Shown here piece by piece: positions 31,756 through 44,996 of a DNA stretch of 64,000 nt. The notes beneath the pieces are model-generated. The model was not told where the DNA came from, did not search any database, and was given only the letters and a program-made list of their open reading frames with translations. How positions within the stretch are numbered: the first letter of the stretch is position 1; each line of letters starts with the position of its first letter. Made by a program: the position numbers and the translations under genes. Source of the stretch: Pseudoalteromonas arctica A 37-1-2 (GTDB lineage: Bacteria > Pseudomonadota > Gammaproteobacteria > Enterobacterales > Alteromonadaceae); contig NZ_CP011025.1 in the NCBI RefSeq assembly GCF_000238395.3, forward strand, positions 248,001 to 312,000, written 5' to 3'.

Positions 31756-34700
31756 ATGGCTTACTCTTATTCTGAAAAGAAACGTATCCGTAAGGATTTT
31801 GGTAAACGTCCACAAGTTTTGGATATACCTTTTTTACTGTCTACACAGTTAGAATCGTTTAAAAAATTCTTAGTGCCGGACGCTGATGGCGATCATGGTT
31901 TGGAAGCTGCCTTCCGTTCTGTGTTCCCTATTAAAAGCTACTCGGGAAATTCTGAGCTTCAATACGTAAGTTACCGTATTGGTGAGCCAGTTTTCGATGT
32001 AAAAGAATGTCAAATTCGCGGTGTGACTTATTCTGCTCCACTTCGCGTGAAACTGCGTCTTGTTGTTATGGACAAAGAAGCACCAGGCACAGTTAAAGAC
32101 ATTAAAGAGCAAGAAGTTTACATGGGCGAAATTCCGCTCATGACAGATACCGGTACTTTTGTAATCAATGGTACAGAGCGTGTTATCGTTTCTCAGCTAC
32201 ACCGTAGCCCTGGTGTATTCTTTGATAACGACCGCGGTAAAACCCATTCATCGGGTAAAGTATTATATAACGCACGCGTTATACCTTACCGTGGTTCATG
32301 GTTAGACTTCGAATTTGATGCAAAAGATAACTTATATGTACGTATTGACCGTCGTCGTAAATTACCGGCGTCTATCATCCTACGTGCACTAGAGTATTCT
32401 AGCGAACAAATCCTAGATATGTTCTTCGATAACACTACGTTTGAAGTAACGAATGGTAAAGTTCTTATGGAACTTGTACCTTCGCGTTTACGTGGTGAAA
32501 CTGCCGCTTTTGATATCAAGAGCGAAGACGGTGAAGTATTTGTTGAAAGCGGTCGTCGTGTTACGGCTCGCCACATCAAGAGCATCGAAAAGAAAGGCAT
32601 TAAGCAATTAGAAGTACCACATGAGTACATCATTGGCCGTATTGTAGCTAAAAACTATGTTGATGAGTCAACTGGTGAAGTTATTGCAAATGCAAATGAC
32701 GAGCTAACTCTAGAGCTAATGGCTGAATTGGTTAAAGCCGGTTACACTAAAATTGATACGTTATATATCAATGAAGTGGACAGCGGTGCTTACATGTCAA
32801 ATACATTAAACATTGACTCTGCAAGCAGCCGTTTAGAAGCACTAGTAGAAATTTACCGCATGATGCGCCCAGGCGAGCCACCGACGAAAGACGCGGCTGA
32901 AGCCTTATTCCAGAACTTGTTCTTCTCTGAAGAACGTTATGACTTATCTACTGTAGGTCGTATGAAGTTCAATAGCCGTGTTGGTTACGATACAGACACA
33001 GGCCCTGGCACATTAAGCAAAGAAGACATCGTGTCTGTTATGAAAGTATTAATTGCTATTCGTAACGGTCAAGGCGATGTTGATGATATCGATCACTTAG
33101 GCAACCGTCGTATACGTAGTGTTGGCGAAATGGCTGAGAACCAATTCCGTGTTGGTCTAGTACGTGTTGAACGTGCTGTACGTGAGCGTTTAAGCTTAGG
33201 TGACCTTGACGCGATAATGCCACAAGATCTTATTAACGCTAAGCCTATTTCGGCAGCTGTTAAAGAGTTCTTCGGCTCGTCTCAGTTATCACAGTTTATG
33301 GACCAAAATAACCCACTATCAGAAGTTACGCATAAACGTCGTATCTCTGCATTAGGTCCGGGCGGTCTAACTCGTGAACGCGCAGGCTTTGAAGTACGTG
33401 ACGTTCACGTAACTCACTATGGTCGCGTATGTCCAATCGAGACTCCTGAGGGTCCAAATATCGGTCTAATTAACTCGTTGTCTACGTACGCACGTACAAA
33501 TGACTACGGTTTCTTAGAAACACCTTACCGCAAAGTGGTAGACGGTGTTGTAACTGATGAAGTTGATTATTTATCAGCCATTGAAGAAGGTCAGTTTGTT
33601 ATCGCACAGGCGAACTCAAACTTAACTGAAACCAATGAGTTTGTTGATGAACTTATCCCATGTCGTCACAAAGGTGAATCTACCTTTATGGGTCGCATGG
33701 ACCAGCAGTATATGGATGTATCACCACAACAGGTGATCTCTGTAGCGGCAGCACTTATCCCGTTCTTAGAACACGATGATGCTAACCGTGCATTGATGGG
33801 TTCAAACATGCAACGTCAAGCAGTACCAACATTGAAAGCGGATAAGCCGTTAGTAGGTACTGGTATTGAGTTAACACTAGCGAAAGATTCTGGTGTAACT
33901 ATCGTTGCTAAACGTGGTGGTGAAGTAATGTATGCTGACGCAAGTCGCATCGTTGTAAATGTACATGAAGAAGAACGCATTCCTGGTGAAGCGGGCATCG
34001 ACATCTACAACTTAACCAAATACACACGTTCAAACCAAAATACATGTATTAACCAAAAACCAACTTGTATGGTTGGCGAACCGGTTACTCGTGGTGACGT
34101 GTTAGCAGATGGTCCTTCGACTGACTTAGGTGACTTAGCCCTTGGTCAAAACCTTCGCGTGGCATTCATGCCATGGAACGGTTATAACTTCGAAGATTCA
34201 ATCTTGTTATCAGAGCGCGTAGTTGAAGAAGATCGTCTAACGACTATCCATATTCAAGAACTACAGTGTGTTGCCCGTGATACTAAATTAGGTCCAGAAG
34301 AGATCACTGCAGATATCCCGAATGTGGGTGAGTCTGCGCTAGGCAAGCTTGATGAATCAGGCGTTGTATATATTGGTGCTGAAGTTAAAGGCGGCGATAT
34401 CCTAGTAGGTAAAGTGACTCCTAAAGGCGAGACACAGCTTACACCTGAAGAGAAGCTACTGCGTGCTATCTTCGGCGAAAAAGCGTCTGACGTTAAAGAC
34501 AGCTCTTTACGTGTACCAAATTCTGTAACTGGTACTGTAATTGACGTGCAAGTTTTCACCCGTGATGGTGTTGAAAAAGATAAACGCGCGTTAGAAGTTG
34601 AAGACATGCAGCTTCGCGAAGCGAAGAAAGACTTCAACGAAGAGTTCCGTATTTTAGAAGCAGGCGTTTTAGACCGTGCACGTAAGCTACTTATAGCTGC

Positions 34701-35781
34701 TGGTTTTGATGAAGATAAACTTGCATCTCTAAATGCTGAAAAAGTGCTTACGCAAAGCCTTGCTGAAGAAGACAAGCAAGCTGAGCTTGAGCAGCTTGCT
34801 GCACAATACGATGAACTTAAAGCTGAATACGATAAGAAGTTTGAAAACAAACGTCGTAAAATTACCCAAGGTGATGACTTAGCACCAGGCGTACTTAAGA
34901 TTGTTAAAGTATACCTAGCTGTTAAACGTCGTATCCAACCGGGTGATAAAATGGCGGGTCGTCATGGTAACAAAGGTGTTATCTCGACTATCGTACCAGT
35001 AGAAGATATGCCTTACGATGACAAAGGTCGTACGGTAGATATCGTATTGAATCCACTAGGTGTACCATCACGTATGAACATCGGTCAGATCCTTGAAACA
35101 CATATGGGTCTTGCTGCACGTGGTATCGGTGAACGTATTGAAGAGATGATGAAAGAGCAACGTGAGCTTCATGAGCTACGTGACTTCATCAAGCAAGCAT
35201 ACGAAATTGGCGAATCTCGCCAAGTTGTAGATATTGCTAGCTTCACTGATGACGAAATTCGTCGTCTAGCTGAAAACTTAAAAGGTGGTTTACCAATAGC
35301 TACTCCTGCATTTGATGGCGCGAAAGAAAGCGAAATCAAAGACATGCTTGAGCTTGCGGGCTATCCTCGTAGTGGTCAGGTTACACTTTATGATGGCCGT
35401 ACTGGCGATCAGTTTGAACGTCAAGTAACTGTTGGTTACATGTACATGCTTAAACTTAACCACTTGGTTGACGATAAGATGCACGCACGTTCTACTGGTT
35501 CTTACAGCCTTGTTACTCAGCAGCCGCTGGGTGGTAAAGCACAGTTCGGTGGCCAGCGTTTTGGTGAGATGGAAGTATGGGCACTTGAAGCTTATGGTGC
35601 TGCTTACACTCTACAAGAAATGCTAACAGTGAAATCGGATGACGTGAACGGTCGTACTAAGATGTATAAAAACATCGTTGATGGTAACCATAAAATGGAA
35701 CCAGGTATGCCAGAATCGTTCAACGTATTGTTGAAAGAAATCCGCTCACTGGGTATCAACATCGAGTTGGAAGAAAATTAA
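31756..35781 (+). CDS. rpoB: DNA-directed RNA polymerase beta subunit
   Basis: The second-largest catalytic subunit of RNA polymerase, 1341 residues (E. coli 1342). The rifampicin-region sequence [20 protein letters not shown] is the ordinary sensitive form. The catalytic-core segments [23 protein letters not shown] and [13 protein letters not shown] are present, and the C-terminus contains [20 protein letters not shown]. It is expressed with rpoC as one unit. Confidence 0.99.
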   Translation: MAYSYSEKKRIRKDFGKRPQVLDIPFLLSTQLESFKKFLVPDADGDHGLEAAFRSVFPIKSYSGNSELQYVSYRIGEPVFDVKECQIRGVTYSAPLRVKLRLVVMDKEAPGTVKDIKEQEVYMGEIPLMTDTGTFVINGTERVIVSQLHRSPGVFFDNDRGKTHSSGKVLYNARVIPYRGSWLDFEFDAKDNLYVRIDRRRKLPASIILRALEYSSEQILDMFFDNTTFEVTNGKVLMELVPSRLRGETAAFDIKSEDGEVFVESGRRVTARHIKSIEKKGIKQLEVPHEYIIGRIVAKNYVDESTGEVIANANDELTLELMAELVKAGYTKIDTLYINEVDSGAYMSNTLNIDSASSRLEALVEIYRMMRPGEPPTKDAAEALFQNLFFSEERYDLSTVGRMKFNSRVGYDTDTGPGTLSKEDIVSVMKVLIAIRNGQGDVDDIDHLGNRRIRSVGEMAENQFRVGLVRVERAVRERLSLGDLDAIMPQDLINAKPISAAVKEFFGSSQLSQFMDQNNPLSEVTHKRRISALGPGGLTRERAGFEVRDVHVTHYGRVCPIETPEGPNIGLINSLSTYARTNDYGFLETPYRKVVDGVVTDEVDYLSAIEEGQFVIAQANSNLTETNEFVDELIPCRHKGESTFMGRMDQQYMDVSPQQVISVAAALIPFLEHDDANRALMGSNMQRQAVPTLKADKPLVGTGIELTLAKDSGVTIVAKRGGEVMYADASRIVVNVHEEERIPGEAGIDIYNLTKYTRSNQNTCINQKPTCMVGEPVTRGDVLADGPSTDLGDLALGQNLRVAFMPWNGYNFEDSILLSERVVEEDRLTTIHIQELQCVARDTKLGPEEITADIPNVGESALGKLDESGVVYIGAEVKGGDILVGKVTPKGETQLTPEEKLLRAIFGEKASDVKDSSLRVPNSVTGTVIDVQVFTRDGVEKDKRALEVEDMQLREAKKDFNEEFRILEAGVLDRARKLLIAAGFDEDKLASLNAEKVLTQSLAEEDKQAELEQLAAQYDELKAEYDKKFENKRRKITQGDDLAPGVLKIVKVYLAVKRRIQPGDKMAGRHGNKGVISTIVPVEDMPYDDKGRTVDIVLNPLGVPSRMNIGQILETHMGLAARGIGERIEEMMKEQRELHELRDFIKQAYEIGESRQVVDIASFTDDEIRRLAENLKGGLPIATPAFDGAKESEIKDMLELAGYPRSGQVTLYDGRTGDQFERQVTVGYMYMLKLNHLVDDKMHARSTGSYSLVTQQPLGGKAQFGGQRFGEMEVWALEAYGAAYTLQEMLTVKSDDVNGRTKMYKNIVDGNHKMEPGMPESFNVLLKEIRSLGINIELEEN

Positions 35782-35788
35782 GCCAATT

Positions 35789-35816
35789 AGATGCTGCAGT
35801 TAACGCTGCAGCATCT
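35789..35816 (+). other. perfect hairpin between rpoB and rpoC
   Basis: An 11-base-pair perfect stem AGATGCTGCAG / CTGCAGCATCT with a TTAACG loop and no T-run. It is too short of a U-tract to be a terminator and is more likely an mRNA processing or stabilising element between the two polymerase genes. Confidence 0.6.
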
Positions 35817-35885
35817 GTTACGGCTGAATAGAATGTAGGGACGAGATTATCCGTCCTCAAGATTAACTCCGACAGGAGAGCTAAG

Positions 35886-38800
35886 GTGAAAGACTTACTT
35901 AAGTTTCTGAAGCAACAAAATAAGACCGAAGAATTCGATGCAATTCGCATTGGTCTTGCTTCACCAGACATGGTTCGTTCATGGTCATACGGTGAAGTAA
36001 AGAAACCTGAGACTATTAACTACCGTACTTTCAAGCCTGAGCGCGATGGCTTATTCTGTGCCCGTATTTTCGGCCCAGTGAAAGATTATGAGTGTTTATG
36101 TGGTAAATATAAACGCCTTAAACACCGTGGTGTGATCTGTGAAAAGTGTGGCGTTGAAGTAACACTCACTAAAGTGCGACGCGATCGTATGGGTCATATC
36201 GACCTTGCGAGCCCAGTTGCACATATATGGTTTTTAAAATCATTACCGTCACGTATTGGCTTAATGCTAGATATGACGCTTCGTGATATTGAACGTGTTC
36301 TTTACTTCGAATCATTCGTAGTAACTGAACCTGGTATGACAACGCTTGAGCGTGGTCAGTTATTAGGTGAAGAAGAATACTTAGATTCACTAGAAGAGCA
36401 CGGTGATGAGTTTGAAGCTAAGATGGGTGCTGAAGCAGTTTTAGACTTGCTTCGTGAACTTGATCTTGCTCAATTAATTGCTGAGATGCGTGAAGAGTTA
36501 CCAACAATTAACTCTGAAACTAAGCGTAAAAAAATCACTAAACGTCTTAAGTTAATGGAATCGTTCCACCAATCAGGTAATAACCCTGAGTGGATGATCA
36601 TGACAGTACTTCCAGTATTGCCACCTGATCTACGCCCATTAGTACCATTAGACGGTGGTCGTTTTGCGACATCTGATCTAAATGACCTTTACCGTCGTGT
36701 TATTAACCGTAATAACCGTCTTAAGCGTCTACTAGATTTAGCAGCACCAGACATTATTGTACGTAACGAAAAACGTATGTTACAAGAAGCGGTAGATGCG
36801 CTACTTGATAACGGTCGTCGTGGTCGTGCAATTACAGGTTCTAACAAACGTCCTCTTAAATCTCTTGCTGATATGATCAAGGGTAAGCAAGGTCGTTTCC
36901 GTCAGAACTTACTTGGTAAGCGTGTAGATTATTCAGGCCGTTCTGTAATCACAGTTGGTCCTACACTTAAGCTTCACCAATGTGGTCTTCCTAAGAAGAT
37001 GGCACTAGAGCTATTCAAACCATTCATCTATGGCAAATTAGAACGTCGCGGCATGGCTACGACAATCAAAGCTGCTAAGAAGATGGTTGAACGTGAAGTT
37101 CCGGAAGTATGGGATGTACTTGACGAAGTAATTCGTGAACATCCAGTATTACTTAACCGTGCACCAACACTTCACCGTTTGGGTATCCAAGCGTTTGAGC
37201 CTGTGCTTATCGAAGGTAAAGCGATTCATTTGCATCCATTAGTATGTGCGGCTTACAACGCCGATTTCGATGGTGACCAAATGGCGGTACACGTACCGTT
37301 AACAATCGAAGCGCAGCTTGAAGCTCGTGCATTGATGATGTCAACAAACAACATTCTATCTCCTGCGAATGGTGAGCCAATCATCGTTCCTTCACAGGAT
37401 GTTGTATTGGGTCTTTATTACATGACTCGTGACCGCATTAACGCTAAAGGCGAAGGCGCGATATTTAAAGATCCAAAAGAAGCAGAAAAAGCATACCGCA
37501 GTGGCAATGCAGACCTTCACGCAATTGTGAAAGTACGTATTAGCCAATCAGTTAAAAACGAAGACGGCGTAGTAGAAGATACTATTACTGTTATCGATAC
37601 AACTGTTGGTCGTGCGATTCTGTCTCTAATTTTACCTAAAGGCATGCCGTTTGCGTCAATCAACCAGCCGCTAGGTAAAAAGCAGATTTCTGGCTTATTG
37701 AATGAGTGTTACCGTCGTCTAGGTCTTAAAGATACAGTTATCTTTGCTGACCAAGTTATGTACACCGGTTTCCATTATGCAATGAAGTCAGGTGTTTCTA
37801 TCGGTATTGATGACTTAGTTATCCCACCGGTTAAAGCACAGATAATTGAATCAGCTGAAGCTGAAGTTACTGAAATCAACCAACAATTCCAATCAGGTCT
37901 TGTAACGGCTGGTGAAAAGTACAACAAAGTTATCGATATCTGGTCACGTGTAAACGAAAACTTATCACGTGAGATGATGTCTAACTTGTCGAAAGACACA
38001 GTTATCAATGCACAAGGTGAAGAAGTAGAGCAACCGTCATTTAACTCAGTGTTTATGATGGCCGACTCAGGTGCTCGTGGTAGTGCTGCACAGATTCGTC
38101 AGTTGGCGGGTATGCGTGGTCTAATGGCACGTCCAGATGGTTCAATCATCGAGACTCCAATCACAGCTAACTTCCGTGAAGGTCTAAACGTACTTCAGTA
38201 CTTCATCTCAACGCATGGTGCGCGTAAAGGTCTTGCCGATACAGCACTTAAAACAGCAAACTCGGGTTACCTAACGCGTCGTCTAGTAGACGTTGCACAA
38301 GATTTGGTAATCAATGAAGATGACTGTGGCACAGAAGATGGCTTAACAATGAAACCGCTTATTGAAGGTGGTGATGTTGTAGAAGCACTTCGTGAACGTG
38401 TTCTAGGTCGTGTTGTTGCTGAAGATATTGTGATTCCAGGTACTAATACAGTGCTTGTTGAACGTAATATCATGCTAGACGAAAAACTGTGTGATCTTTT
38501 AGAAGAGCATTCAGTAGATGAAGTTCGTGTACGTTCTGTTATCACTTGTGATAATGACTTTGGTGTTTGTGCTAACTGTTATGGTCGTGACCTAGCACGT
38601 GGTCATATCATCAACGCTGGTGAATCAGTGGGTGTTATCGCGGCACAGTCAATTGGTGAGCCGGGTACACAGTTAACAATGCGTACCTTCCACATCGGTG
38701 GTGCGGCATCTAGAGCGTCTGCAGAAAATAATGTACAAGTTAAAACTAACGGTACATTAAAACTTCATAACTCTAAGTACGTATTAAACACAGACGGTAA

Positions 38801-40061
38801 GATTGTTATTACCTCTCGTTCTACGGAAATTACTATCATTGATAGTCATGGTCGTGAGAAAGAGCGTTATAAAGTACCTTACGGTGCGGTATTAACAGTG
38901 CAAGACAATGCTGAAGTTCTAGGTAACGATATCGTTGCTACTTGGGACCCGCATAGTCACCCAATCGTTCTTGAGCATAAATCAAAAGTATCGTTCAGCG
39001 ATATCGATGATTCAAATACTGAAGCACAGACTGATGAGCTAACTGGTTTAACCCGTGTAGTTGTAAAAGATCTTGCTAAAGTAAATACGAAAGAACCAAA
39101 GCTTATCATCGAAAGTGAAGAGCGCGGTCTGCAAGAAACACGTCTTCCTTCATTCACGACGATTGAAGTTATTGACGGCGTTACAGCAAACCCAGGTGAC
39201 GTGTTAGCACGTATTCCGCAAGAAGGTTCGAAAACTCGTGATATCACGGGTGGTCTACCACGCGTAGCCGACTTATTTGAAGCTCGTAAGCCAAAAGAAC
39301 CAGCTATATTAGCTGAAGTAACTGGTACAATTAGCTTCGGTAAAGAGACTAAAGGTAAGAAGCGTTTAGTTATTACTCCAGCTGAAGGTGATCATTACGA
39401 AGAGATGATTCCTAAATGGCGTCAACTTAACGTGTTTGAAGGTGAGCAAGTGTCTAAAGGTGAAGTTATCGCCGATGGTCCTGAATCACCGCATGACATC
39501 TTACGCCTACGTGGTGTGACTCATGTTGCTAACTATATCGTTAACGAAGTGCAAGAGGTTTACCGTTTGCAAGGCGTTAAGATCAATGACAAGCACATTG
39601 AAACAATTATCCGTCAAATGTTACGTAAATGTACCATTATGCACGGCGGTGATACTGACTTCTTAGCCGGTGAGCAAATCGAAGTGGCGCGCGTTAATAT
39701 CGCAAACCGTGACCTTGAAAAACAAGGTAAGATACCAGCTAAGTTTGAAATCCAGTTAATGGGTATCACAAAAGCATCACTAGCAACAGAATCTTTCATC
39801 TCTGCAGCGTCTTTCCAAGAGACAACACGTGTTCTTACAGATGCGGCAGTGAATGGTAAGAGCGATGAGCTTCGCGGTCTTAAAGAAAACGTAATTGTGG
39901 GTCGTTTGATCCCAGCCGGTACCGGTTTTGCGTATCATCAAGAACGTATGGCTCGCCGTAAACAAAGCAAAGTAGTAGTAGAAGAGCAAACAGTAAGTGC
40001 AGAAGAGGCAACTCAAGCACTTACAGACGCTCTAAATGCTGATTTGTCTGGAAATCAATAA
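35886..40061 (+). CDS. rpoC: DNA-directed RNA polymerase beta' subunit
   Basis: The largest RNA polymerase subunit, 1391 residues. It has the N-terminal zinc site [20 protein letters not shown], the catalytic magnesium loop [12 protein letters not shown], the bridge-helix/trigger-loop region and the second zinc site near [19 protein letters not shown]. The start codon is GTG, as in E. coli, after an AGGAGAG ribosome site. rpsL follows after 194 bases with its own promoter. Confidence 0.99.
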   Translation: MKDLLKFLKQQNKTEEFDAIRIGLASPDMVRSWSYGEVKKPETINYRTFKPERDGLFCARIFGPVKDYECLCGKYKRLKHRGVICEKCGVEVTLTKVRRDRMGHIDLASPVAHIWFLKSLPSRIGLMLDMTLRDIERVLYFESFVVTEPGMTTLERGQLLGEEEYLDSLEEHGDEFEAKMGAEAVLDLLRELDLAQLIAEMREELPTINSETKRKKITKRLKLMESFHQSGNNPEWMIMTVLPVLPPDLRPLVPLDGGRFATSDLNDLYRRVINRNNRLKRLLDLAAPDIIVRNEKRMLQEAVDALLDNGRRGRAITGSNKRPLKSLADMIKGKQGRFRQNLLGKRVDYSGRSVITVGPTLKLHQCGLPKKMALELFKPFIYGKLERRGMATTIKAAKKMVEREVPEVWDVLDEVIREHPVLLNRAPTLHRLGIQAFEPVLIEGKAIHLHPLVCAAYNADFDGDQMAVHVPLTIEAQLEARALMMSTNNILSPANGEPIIVPSQDVVLGLYYMTRDRINAKGEGAIFKDPKEAEKAYRSGNADLHAIVKVRISQSVKNEDGVVEDTITVIDTTVGRAILSLILPKGMPFASINQPLGKKQISGLLNECYRRLGLKDTVIFADQVMYTGFHYAMKSGVSIGIDDLVIPPVKAQIIESAEAEVTEINQQFQSGLVTAGEKYNKVIDIWSRVNENLSREMMSNLSKDTVINAQGEEVEQPSFNSVFMMADSGARGSAAQIRQLAGMRGLMARPDGSIIETPITANFREGLNVLQYFISTHGARKGLADTALKTANSGYLTRRLVDVAQDLVINEDDCGTEDGLTMKPLIEGGDVVEALRERVLGRVVAEDIVIPGTNTVLVERNIMLDEKLCDLLEEHSVDEVRVRSVITCDNDFGVCANCYGRDLARGHIINAGESVGVIAAQSIGEPGTQLTMRTFHIGGAASRASAENNVQVKTNGTLKLHNSKYVLNTDGKIVITSRSTEITIIDSHGREKERYKVPYGAVLTVQDNAEVLGNDIVATWDPHSHPIVLEHKSKVSFSDIDDSNTEAQTDELTGLTRVVVKDLAKVNTKEPKLIIESEERGLQETRLPSFTTIEVIDGVTANPGDVLARIPQEGSKTRDITGGLPRVADLFEARKPKEPAILAEVTGTISFGKETKGKKRLVITPAEGDHYEEMIPKWRQLNVFEGEQVSKGEVIADGPESPHDILRLRGVTHVANYIVNEVQEVYRLQGVKINDKHIETIIRQMLRKCTIMHGGDTDFLAGEQIEVARVNIANRDLEKQGKIPAKFEIQLMGITKASLATESFISAASFQETTRVLTDAAVNGKSDELRGLKENVIVGRLIPAGTGFAYHQERMARRKQSKVVVEEQTVSAEEATQALTDALNADLSGNQ

Positions 40062-40127
40062 ACTGTTCTTAATCAATAGATTAAGTGATCGCAAGTCAGT
40101 TATATGCTGTCTTGTGGTTAGTTTAGG

Positions 40128-40156
40128 TTGACAGGTTAAACTTTGCTCATTAAAAT
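40128..40156 (+). promoter_or_regulatory. sigma-70 promoter of the str operon
   Basis: Perfect TTGACA (40128-40133), 17-base spacer and TAAAAT (40151-40156), about 100 bases before rpsL. It gives rpsL-rpsG-fusA-tuf an independent start although the cluster directly follows rpoC. Confidence 0.85.
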
Positions 40157-40255
40157 TCCGCCACCCATTTACTTGTGTGCTTAATGCAGGCTCGTAAATA
40201 AAGGGCGGATTTTTTATTTTTTTCAGTAGTAATTTTAATTTCAGGAGCTATTTAA

Positions 40256-40630
40256 ATGGCAACTATTAACCAGCTAGTGCGTAAGCCACGCCGTAGCAAG
40301 GTTACGAAAAGTAACTCAGCTGCACTAAAAGCGTGTCCGCAAAAGCGCGGTGTATGTACTCGCGTATATACAACTACACCTAAGAAACCAAACTCGGCGT
40401 TACGTAAAGTAGCACGTGTACGTTTAACTAACGGTTTCGAAGTAACTTCATACATTGGCGGTGAAGGTCATAACCTTCAAGAGCATAGTGTAATCCTAAT
40501 CCGTGGTGGTCGTGTTAAAGATTTACCAGGTGTGCGTTTTCACACTGTTCGTGGTGCACTTGACTGTGCAGGCGTTAGCGATCGTCGTCAAGCTCGTTCT
40601 AAATACGGTGCAAAACGCCCTAAAGGCTAA
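40256..40630 (+). CDS. rpsL: 30S ribosomal protein S12
   Basis: Decoding-centre protein of the small subunit and target of streptomycin resistance changes. The 124-residue protein keeps the lysines of the sensitive form in [18 protein letters not shown] and [11 protein letters not shown]. It is the first gene of the str operon. A strong TCAGGAGC ribosome site precedes it. Confidence 0.98.
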   Translation: MATINQLVRKPRRSKVTKSNSAALKACPQKRGVCTRVYTTTPKKPNSALRKVARVRLTNGFEVTSYIGGEGHNLQEHSVILIRGGRVKDLPGVRFHTVRGALDCAGVSDRRQARSKYGAKRPKG

Positions 40631-40727
40631 TTGTTTTCCGTTAGTAAGGCCAAGCACTAAATATTTATAATTATTGTTTTGGGTGATTGACTCGAAAGAG
40701 CAAACCTGAATAAACCGGAGATACAAA

Positions 40728-41198
40728 ATGCCTAGAAGACGCGTAATCGGTCAACGTAAAATTCTTCCAGATCCTAAGTTCGGATCGGAACTTCTTGCTA
40801 AATTCGTTAACATCGTGATGTTAGACGGCAAGAAATCTACTGCTGAAAAAATTGTTTATGGTGCGCTAGACGTGGCTGCTGAGAAATCAGGCAAGTCGCA
40901 CCTAGAAATCTTTGAAACTGCACTTGATAACATCCGCCCACAGGTAGAAGTTAAATCTCGCCGTGTTGGTGGTTCAACTTATCAAGTACCAGTTGAAGTA
41001 CGTCCAGTTCGTCGTAACGCATTAGGTATGCGTTGGTTAGTAGACGCTGCACGTAAGCGTGGCGAAAAATCTATGGGCTTACGTTTAGCTCAAGAAATCG
41101 TTGACGCTTCTGATAATAAAGGCACTGCGGTTAAGAAACGTGAAGACGTTCACCGTATGGCTGAAGCGAATAAAGCATTCGCTCATTACCGTTGGTAA
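40728..41198 (+). CDS. rpsG: 30S ribosomal protein S7
   Basis: Primary 16S rRNA binder that organises the 30S head; in E. coli it also represses the str operon from the rpsL-rpsG spacer. The 156-residue protein begins [20 protein letters not shown] and has the typical central [18 protein letters not shown]. The rpsL-rpsG gap is 97 bases, long enough for such a regulatory fold. fusA follows after 27 bases. Confidence 0.98.
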   Translation: MPRRRVIGQRKILPDPKFGSELLAKFVNIVMLDGKKSTAEKIVYGALDVAAEKSGKSHLEIFETALDNIRPQVEVKSRRVGGSTYQVPVEVRPVRRNALGMRWLVDAARKRGEKSMGLRLAQEIVDASDNKGTAVKKREDVHRMAEANKAFAHYRW

Positions 41199-41225
41199 TC
41201 TGTCTTTAACCTTTAAGAGGATCAT

Positions 41226-43340
41226 ATGGCACGTACAACTCCACTTGAGCGCTATCGTAATATAGGTATTGTCGCTCACGTAGATGCAGGCAAAACCACC
41301 ACAACAGAACGTGTTCTGTTCTACACGGGTCTTTCTCATAAGATCGGTGAAGTACATGATGGCGCTGCAACTATGGATTGGATGGAGCAGGAACAAGAGC
41401 GTGGTATCACAATCACTTCTGCTGCAACAACGTGTTTTTGGAAAGGGATGGACGCTCAATTTGACGCCCATCGTATCAATATTATTGATACTCCAGGACA
41501 CGTAGATTTCACTATCGAAGTAGAGCGTTCTTTACGCGTATTAGATGGTGCGGTAGTTGTTCTTTGTGCTTCATCTGGTGTACAGCCGCAAACTGAGACA
41601 GTTTGGCGTCAAGCGAACAAATACGAAGTTCCGAGAATGATCTTCGTAAATAAAATGGATCGCACGGGCGCTGACTTCTTAGCTGTGGTTAGCCAGGTGA
41701 AATCTCGTCTTGGAGCAACGCCTGTTCCAATTCAGTTGCCTGTAGGCGCTGAGGACGACTTTAAAGGTGTTATTGACCTTATAAAAATGAAAGTGATTAA
41801 CTGGAACGAAGCGGACCAGGGTATGACTTTCTCTTATGAGGCAATACCGGCAGAACTTCTGGAATTAGCTGAAGAATGGCGCTCTCACTTAGTTGAAAGC
41901 GCTGCTGAAGCAACAGAAGAACTAATGGATAAATACTTAGAAGGTGAAGAGTTAAGTGAAGCAGAAATTAAAAATGCTTTACGCCAACGAACATTAGCTA
42001 ATGAGATTGTTCCAGTTACTTGTGGTAGCGCATTTAAAAACAAAGGTGTTCAAGCTGTGCTTGATTGCGTTGTTGAATATATGCCTTCACCAGAGCAAGT
42101 GAAACAAATCCAAGGTATCCTAGAAAATGGTACTGAGGAAGAACGTCCAGCTAATGATAAAGCGCCGTTTGCTGCACTCGCTTTTAAGATTGCAACAGAC
42201 CCGTTTGTTGGAACCTTGACCTTTTTCCGTGTTTACTCTGGTACTGTTAAACAGGGTGACACGGTATATAATCCAGTAAAAAGTAAGCGTGAGCGACTTG
42301 GCCGTATCGTACAGATGCATTCAAACTCTCGTGAAGAGATCAAAGAAGTTTTCGCAGGCGACATCGCGGCAGCTATTGGTCTTAAAGACGTAACAACAGG
42401 TGAAACACTGTGTGATCCGAATTCTATTATTACGCTTGAGCGTATGGAATTCCCTGAACCAGTAATCTCTATTGCGGTTGAGCCTCGCACTATAGCTGAC
42501 CAAGATAAGATGGGTATCGCGCTGGGTAAACTAGCTGCTGAAGACCCTTCTTTTCGAGTACAAACTGACGAAGAATCAGGCCAGGTTATAATCTCTGGCA
42601 TGGGTGAACTTCACCTAGATATCATCGTCGACCGTATGAAACGTGAATTCAGTGTTGAATGTAACGTTGGTAAGCCGCAGGTCTCATACCGAGAAGCTAT
42701 TCGTTCAACTGTTAAGGTTGAAGGGAAGTTTATACGTCAGTCAGGTGGTCGTGGTCAATATGGTCACGTTTGGATTAAACTTGAACCGATGGATATTACG
42801 GATGATGAGTCACCAATTTACGAGTTCGTTAACGAAACCGTAGGTGGTTCTGTTCCTAAAGAGTTCGTCCCTGCGGTAGACAAAGGTATCCAAGAGCAAA
42901 TGTCTCAAGGTGTACTGGCAGGCTACCCATTACTTGGCGTTAAAGCGACTTTATATGATGGTTCATTCCATGATGTAGATTCGAATGAAATGGCATTTAA
43001 AATAGCAGGTTCACTGGCAATGAGAGATGGGGCGCTTAAAGCTAACCCTGTACTACTAGAGCCAGTAATGAAGGTTGAAGTACTCACTCCTGATTCAAAT
43101 ATGGGTGATGTAGTTGGCGACTTAAACCGTCGCCGCGGCATAATCGAAGGCATGGAAGATGCATTAGGTGGACTTAAGCAAATTAATGCGCAGGTTCCTC
43201 TTTCTGAAATGTTTGGTTATGCGACTGCTTTACGATCTGCAACACAGGGCCGTGCCTCATACTCTATGGAGTTTGTGAAGTACGCTGAAGCCTCTAAAAA
43301 CGTTGCAGATACAATAATTTCAGCTCGCGCTGTTATATAA
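41226..43340 (+). CDS. fusA: elongation factor G
   Basis: GTPase that drives ribosomal translocation and, with RRF, recycling. The 704-residue protein has the G1 loop [19 protein letters not shown], switch [11 protein letters not shown] and G4 NKMDR, followed by domains II to V. It is in the standard str-operon place, between rpsG and tuf. Confidence 0.98.
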   Translation: MARTTPLERYRNIGIVAHVDAGKTTTTERVLFYTGLSHKIGEVHDGAATMDWMEQEQERGITITSAATTCFWKGMDAQFDAHRINIIDTPGHVDFTIEVERSLRVLDGAVVVLCASSGVQPQTETVWRQANKYEVPRMIFVNKMDRTGADFLAVVSQVKSRLGATPVPIQLPVGAEDDFKGVIDLIKMKVINWNEADQGMTFSYEAIPAELLELAEEWRSHLVESAAEATEELMDKYLEGEELSEAEIKNALRQRTLANEIVPVTCGSAFKNKGVQAVLDCVVEYMPSPEQVKQIQGILENGTEEERPANDKAPFAALAFKIATDPFVGTLTFFRVYSGTVKQGDTVYNPVKSKRERLGRIVQMHSNSREEIKEVFAGDIAAAIGLKDVTTGETLCDPNSIITLERMEFPEPVISIAVEPRTIADQDKMGIALGKLAAEDPSFRVQTDEESGQVIISGMGELHLDIIVDRMKREFSVECNVGKPQVSYREAIRSTVKVEGKFIRQSGGRGQYGHVWIKLEPMDITDDESPIYEFVNETVGGSVPKEFVPAVDKGIQEQMSQGVLAGYPLLGVKATLYDGSFHDVDSNEMAFKIAGSLAMRDGALKANPVLLEPVMKVEVLTPDSNMGDVVGDLNRRRGIIEGMEDALGGLKQINAQVPLSEMFGYATALRSATQGRASYSMEFVKYAEASKNVADTIISARAVI

Positions 43341-43402
43341 TTTTAGCTTGTCTGGCTCAATAGTGAGTCAGGCTTTAATTTCTTTATTAGGAATTTTTTA
43401 AG

Positions 43403-44587
43403 ATGGCAAAAGAAAAGTTTGAACGCGTAAAACCGCACGTAAACGTTGGTACAATCGGCCACGTTGACCACGGTAAAACTACACTAACTGCAGCAATCAC
43501 TAACGTACTTGCAAAAGTATACGGCGGTGTTGCTAAAGATTTCGCATCAATCGACAACGCTCCAGAAGAGCGCGAACGTGGTATCACTATTTCAACGTCT
43601 CACGTTGAATACGATACTCCTTCACGTCACTACGCACACGTAGATTGTCCTGGTCACGCCGATTATGTCAAAAACATGATCACTGGTGCTGCTCAAATGG
43701 ACGGCGCGATCTTAGTAGTTGCTGCGACTGATGGCCCTATGCCACAAACGCGTGAGCACATCCTTCTTTCTCGTCAAGTTGGCGTTCCTTACATCATCGT
43801 GTTCATGAATAAATGTGACATGGTAGATGACGAAGAGCTACTTGAACTAGTCGAAATGGAAGTTCGTGAACTTCTTTCAGAATACGATTTCCCAGGTGAT
43901 GACTTACCTCTAATTGCTGGTTCTGCGCTTAAAGCGTTAGAAGGCGAGAAAGAGTGGGAAGATAAGATTGTTGAGCTTGCAAACGCACTTGATACTTACA
44001 TCCCAGAGCCAGAGCGTGACATCGATAAGCCATTCATCATGCCTATCGAAGACGTTTTCTCAATCCAGGGTCGTGGTACTGTTGTAACTGGTCGTGTTGA
44101 AGCTGGTATCATCCGCATCAATGACGAAGTAGAAATTGTTGGTATCAATGATACAACTCGTTCTACTTGTACTGGTGTTGAAATGTTCCGTAAGCTTCTA
44201 GACGAAGGTCGTGCTGGCGAAAACATCGGCGCACTTCTACGTGGTACTAAGCGTGAAGACGTTGAACGTGGTCAAGTACTAGCTAAGCCTGGTTCAATCA
44301 ACCCACATACTACATTCACTTCAGAAGTATACGTACTTTCGAAAGATGAAGGTGGTCGTCATACTCCATTCTTCAAAGGTTACCGTCCACAGTTCTACTT
44401 CCGTACAACTGACGTAACTGGTGACGTACAGTTACCAGATGGCGTAGAAATGGTAATGCCTGGTGATAACATCAAGATGACAGTAACTCTAATCGCACCA
44501 ATCGCGATGGATGAAGGTCTTCGTTTTGCTATCCGTGAAGGTGGTCGTACTGTAGGTGCTGGTGTTGTAGCAACTATCGTAGCGTAA
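43403..44587 (+). CDS. tuf: elongation factor Tu
   Basis: Delivers aminoacyl-tRNA to the ribosome as a GTP complex. The 394-residue protein has [27 protein letters not shown] and NKCDM, then two beta-barrel domains ending [11 protein letters not shown]. It is the last gene of the str operon; the S10 operon does not follow as it often does. The usual second copy before tRNA-Trp is absent from this window. Its 3' end and terminator are repeated downstream in decayed form. Confidence 0.99.
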   Translation: MAKEKFERVKPHVNVGTIGHVDHGKTTLTAAITNVLAKVYGGVAKDFASIDNAPEERERGITISTSHVEYDTPSRHYAHVDCPGHADYVKNMITGAAQMDGAILVVAATDGPMPQTREHILLSRQVGVPYIIVFMNKCDMVDDEELLELVEMEVRELLSEYDFPGDDLPLIAGSALKALEGEKEWEDKIVELANALDTYIPEPERDIDKPFIMPIEDVFSIQGRGTVVTGRVEAGIIRINDEVEIVGINDTTRSTCTGVEMFRKLLDEGRAGENIGALLRGTKREDVERGQVLAKPGSINPHTTFTSEVYVLSKDEGGRHTPFFKGYRPQFYFRTTDVTGDVQLPDGVEMVMPGDNIKMTVTLIAPIAMDEGLRFAIREGGRTVGAGVVATIVA

Positions 44588-44611
44588 TTATTAGCCTAGC
44601 TAATTGTTACC

Positions 44612-44641
44612 AAAAAGCCCGAGCTTAGTCTCGGGCTTTTT
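44612..44641 (+). terminator. tuf terminator, copy 1
   Basis: AAAAAGCCCGA / TCGGGCTTTTT, 11 base pairs with an 8-base loop, 24 bases after the tuf stop codon. Confidence 0.92.
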
Positions 44642-44745
44642 AATGTCTAGAATAAAGTGTCATATGAAAGTGGCGCTCTTACTTTAGGCGTAGGTGCGTT
44701 GTAGTAACGTCCAAAGTGTAATTATCAGCCTAGCTAATTGTTACC

Positions 44746-44775
44746 AAAAAGCCCGAGCTTAGTCTCGGGCTTTTT
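44746..44775 (+). terminator. tuf terminator, copy 2
   Basis: Same stem and loop as copy 1, exactly 134 bases downstream. Confidence 0.9.
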
Positions 44776-44879
44776 AATGTCTATAATAAAGTGTCATATG
44801 AGGGTAGCGCTCTTACTTTAGGCGTAGGTGTGTTGTAGTAACGTTCAAAGCGTAATTATTAGCCTAGCTAATTGTTACC

Positions 44880-44907
44880 AAAAAGCCCGAGCTTAGTCGG
44901 GCTTTTT
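44880..44907 (+). terminator. tuf terminator, copy 3
   Basis: Same stem with the loop shortened by two bases (GCTTAG). Confidence 0.9.
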
Positions 44908-44996
44908 AATGACTAAAATAAAGAGTGATTTGGAGGTGAGAACCTCACATTAGACGAAGATGCTTGGTAACAACATTCAAAATATTATTGGTATTA

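Larger units (their letters stand above)
44584..44995 (+). repeat. three tandem 134-base repeats after tuf, with decayed tuf tails
   Basis: Copies start at 44584, 44718 and 44852, each with GTAATTAT[T/C]AGCCTAGCTA then a terminator. The first two are nearly identical; the third diverges in its last 80 bases. The last part of each unit (for example TGAAAGTGGCG, then ACTTTAGGCGTAGGTG, then GTTGTAGTAAC just before GTAATTA) lines up with the last 60 bases of tuf (TGAAGGTGG, ACTGTAGGTGCTGGTG, GTTGTAGCAAC, GTAATTA). The units are therefore best read as tandem duplications of the tuf 3' end plus its terminator. Confidence 0.8.

Noticed and set aside
34254..34850. 198-codon minus-strand open frame inside rpoB
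   Set aside because: It is a Ser-rich antisense shadow of biased codons in rpoB with no ribosome site or family likeness.
40161..40212. TCCGCC/GGCGGA plus T-run before rpsL as the rpoC terminator
   Set aside because: The stem is only 6 base pairs with a loop of about 40 bases; it is possible but too weak to list, and it lies downstream of the rpsL promoter.
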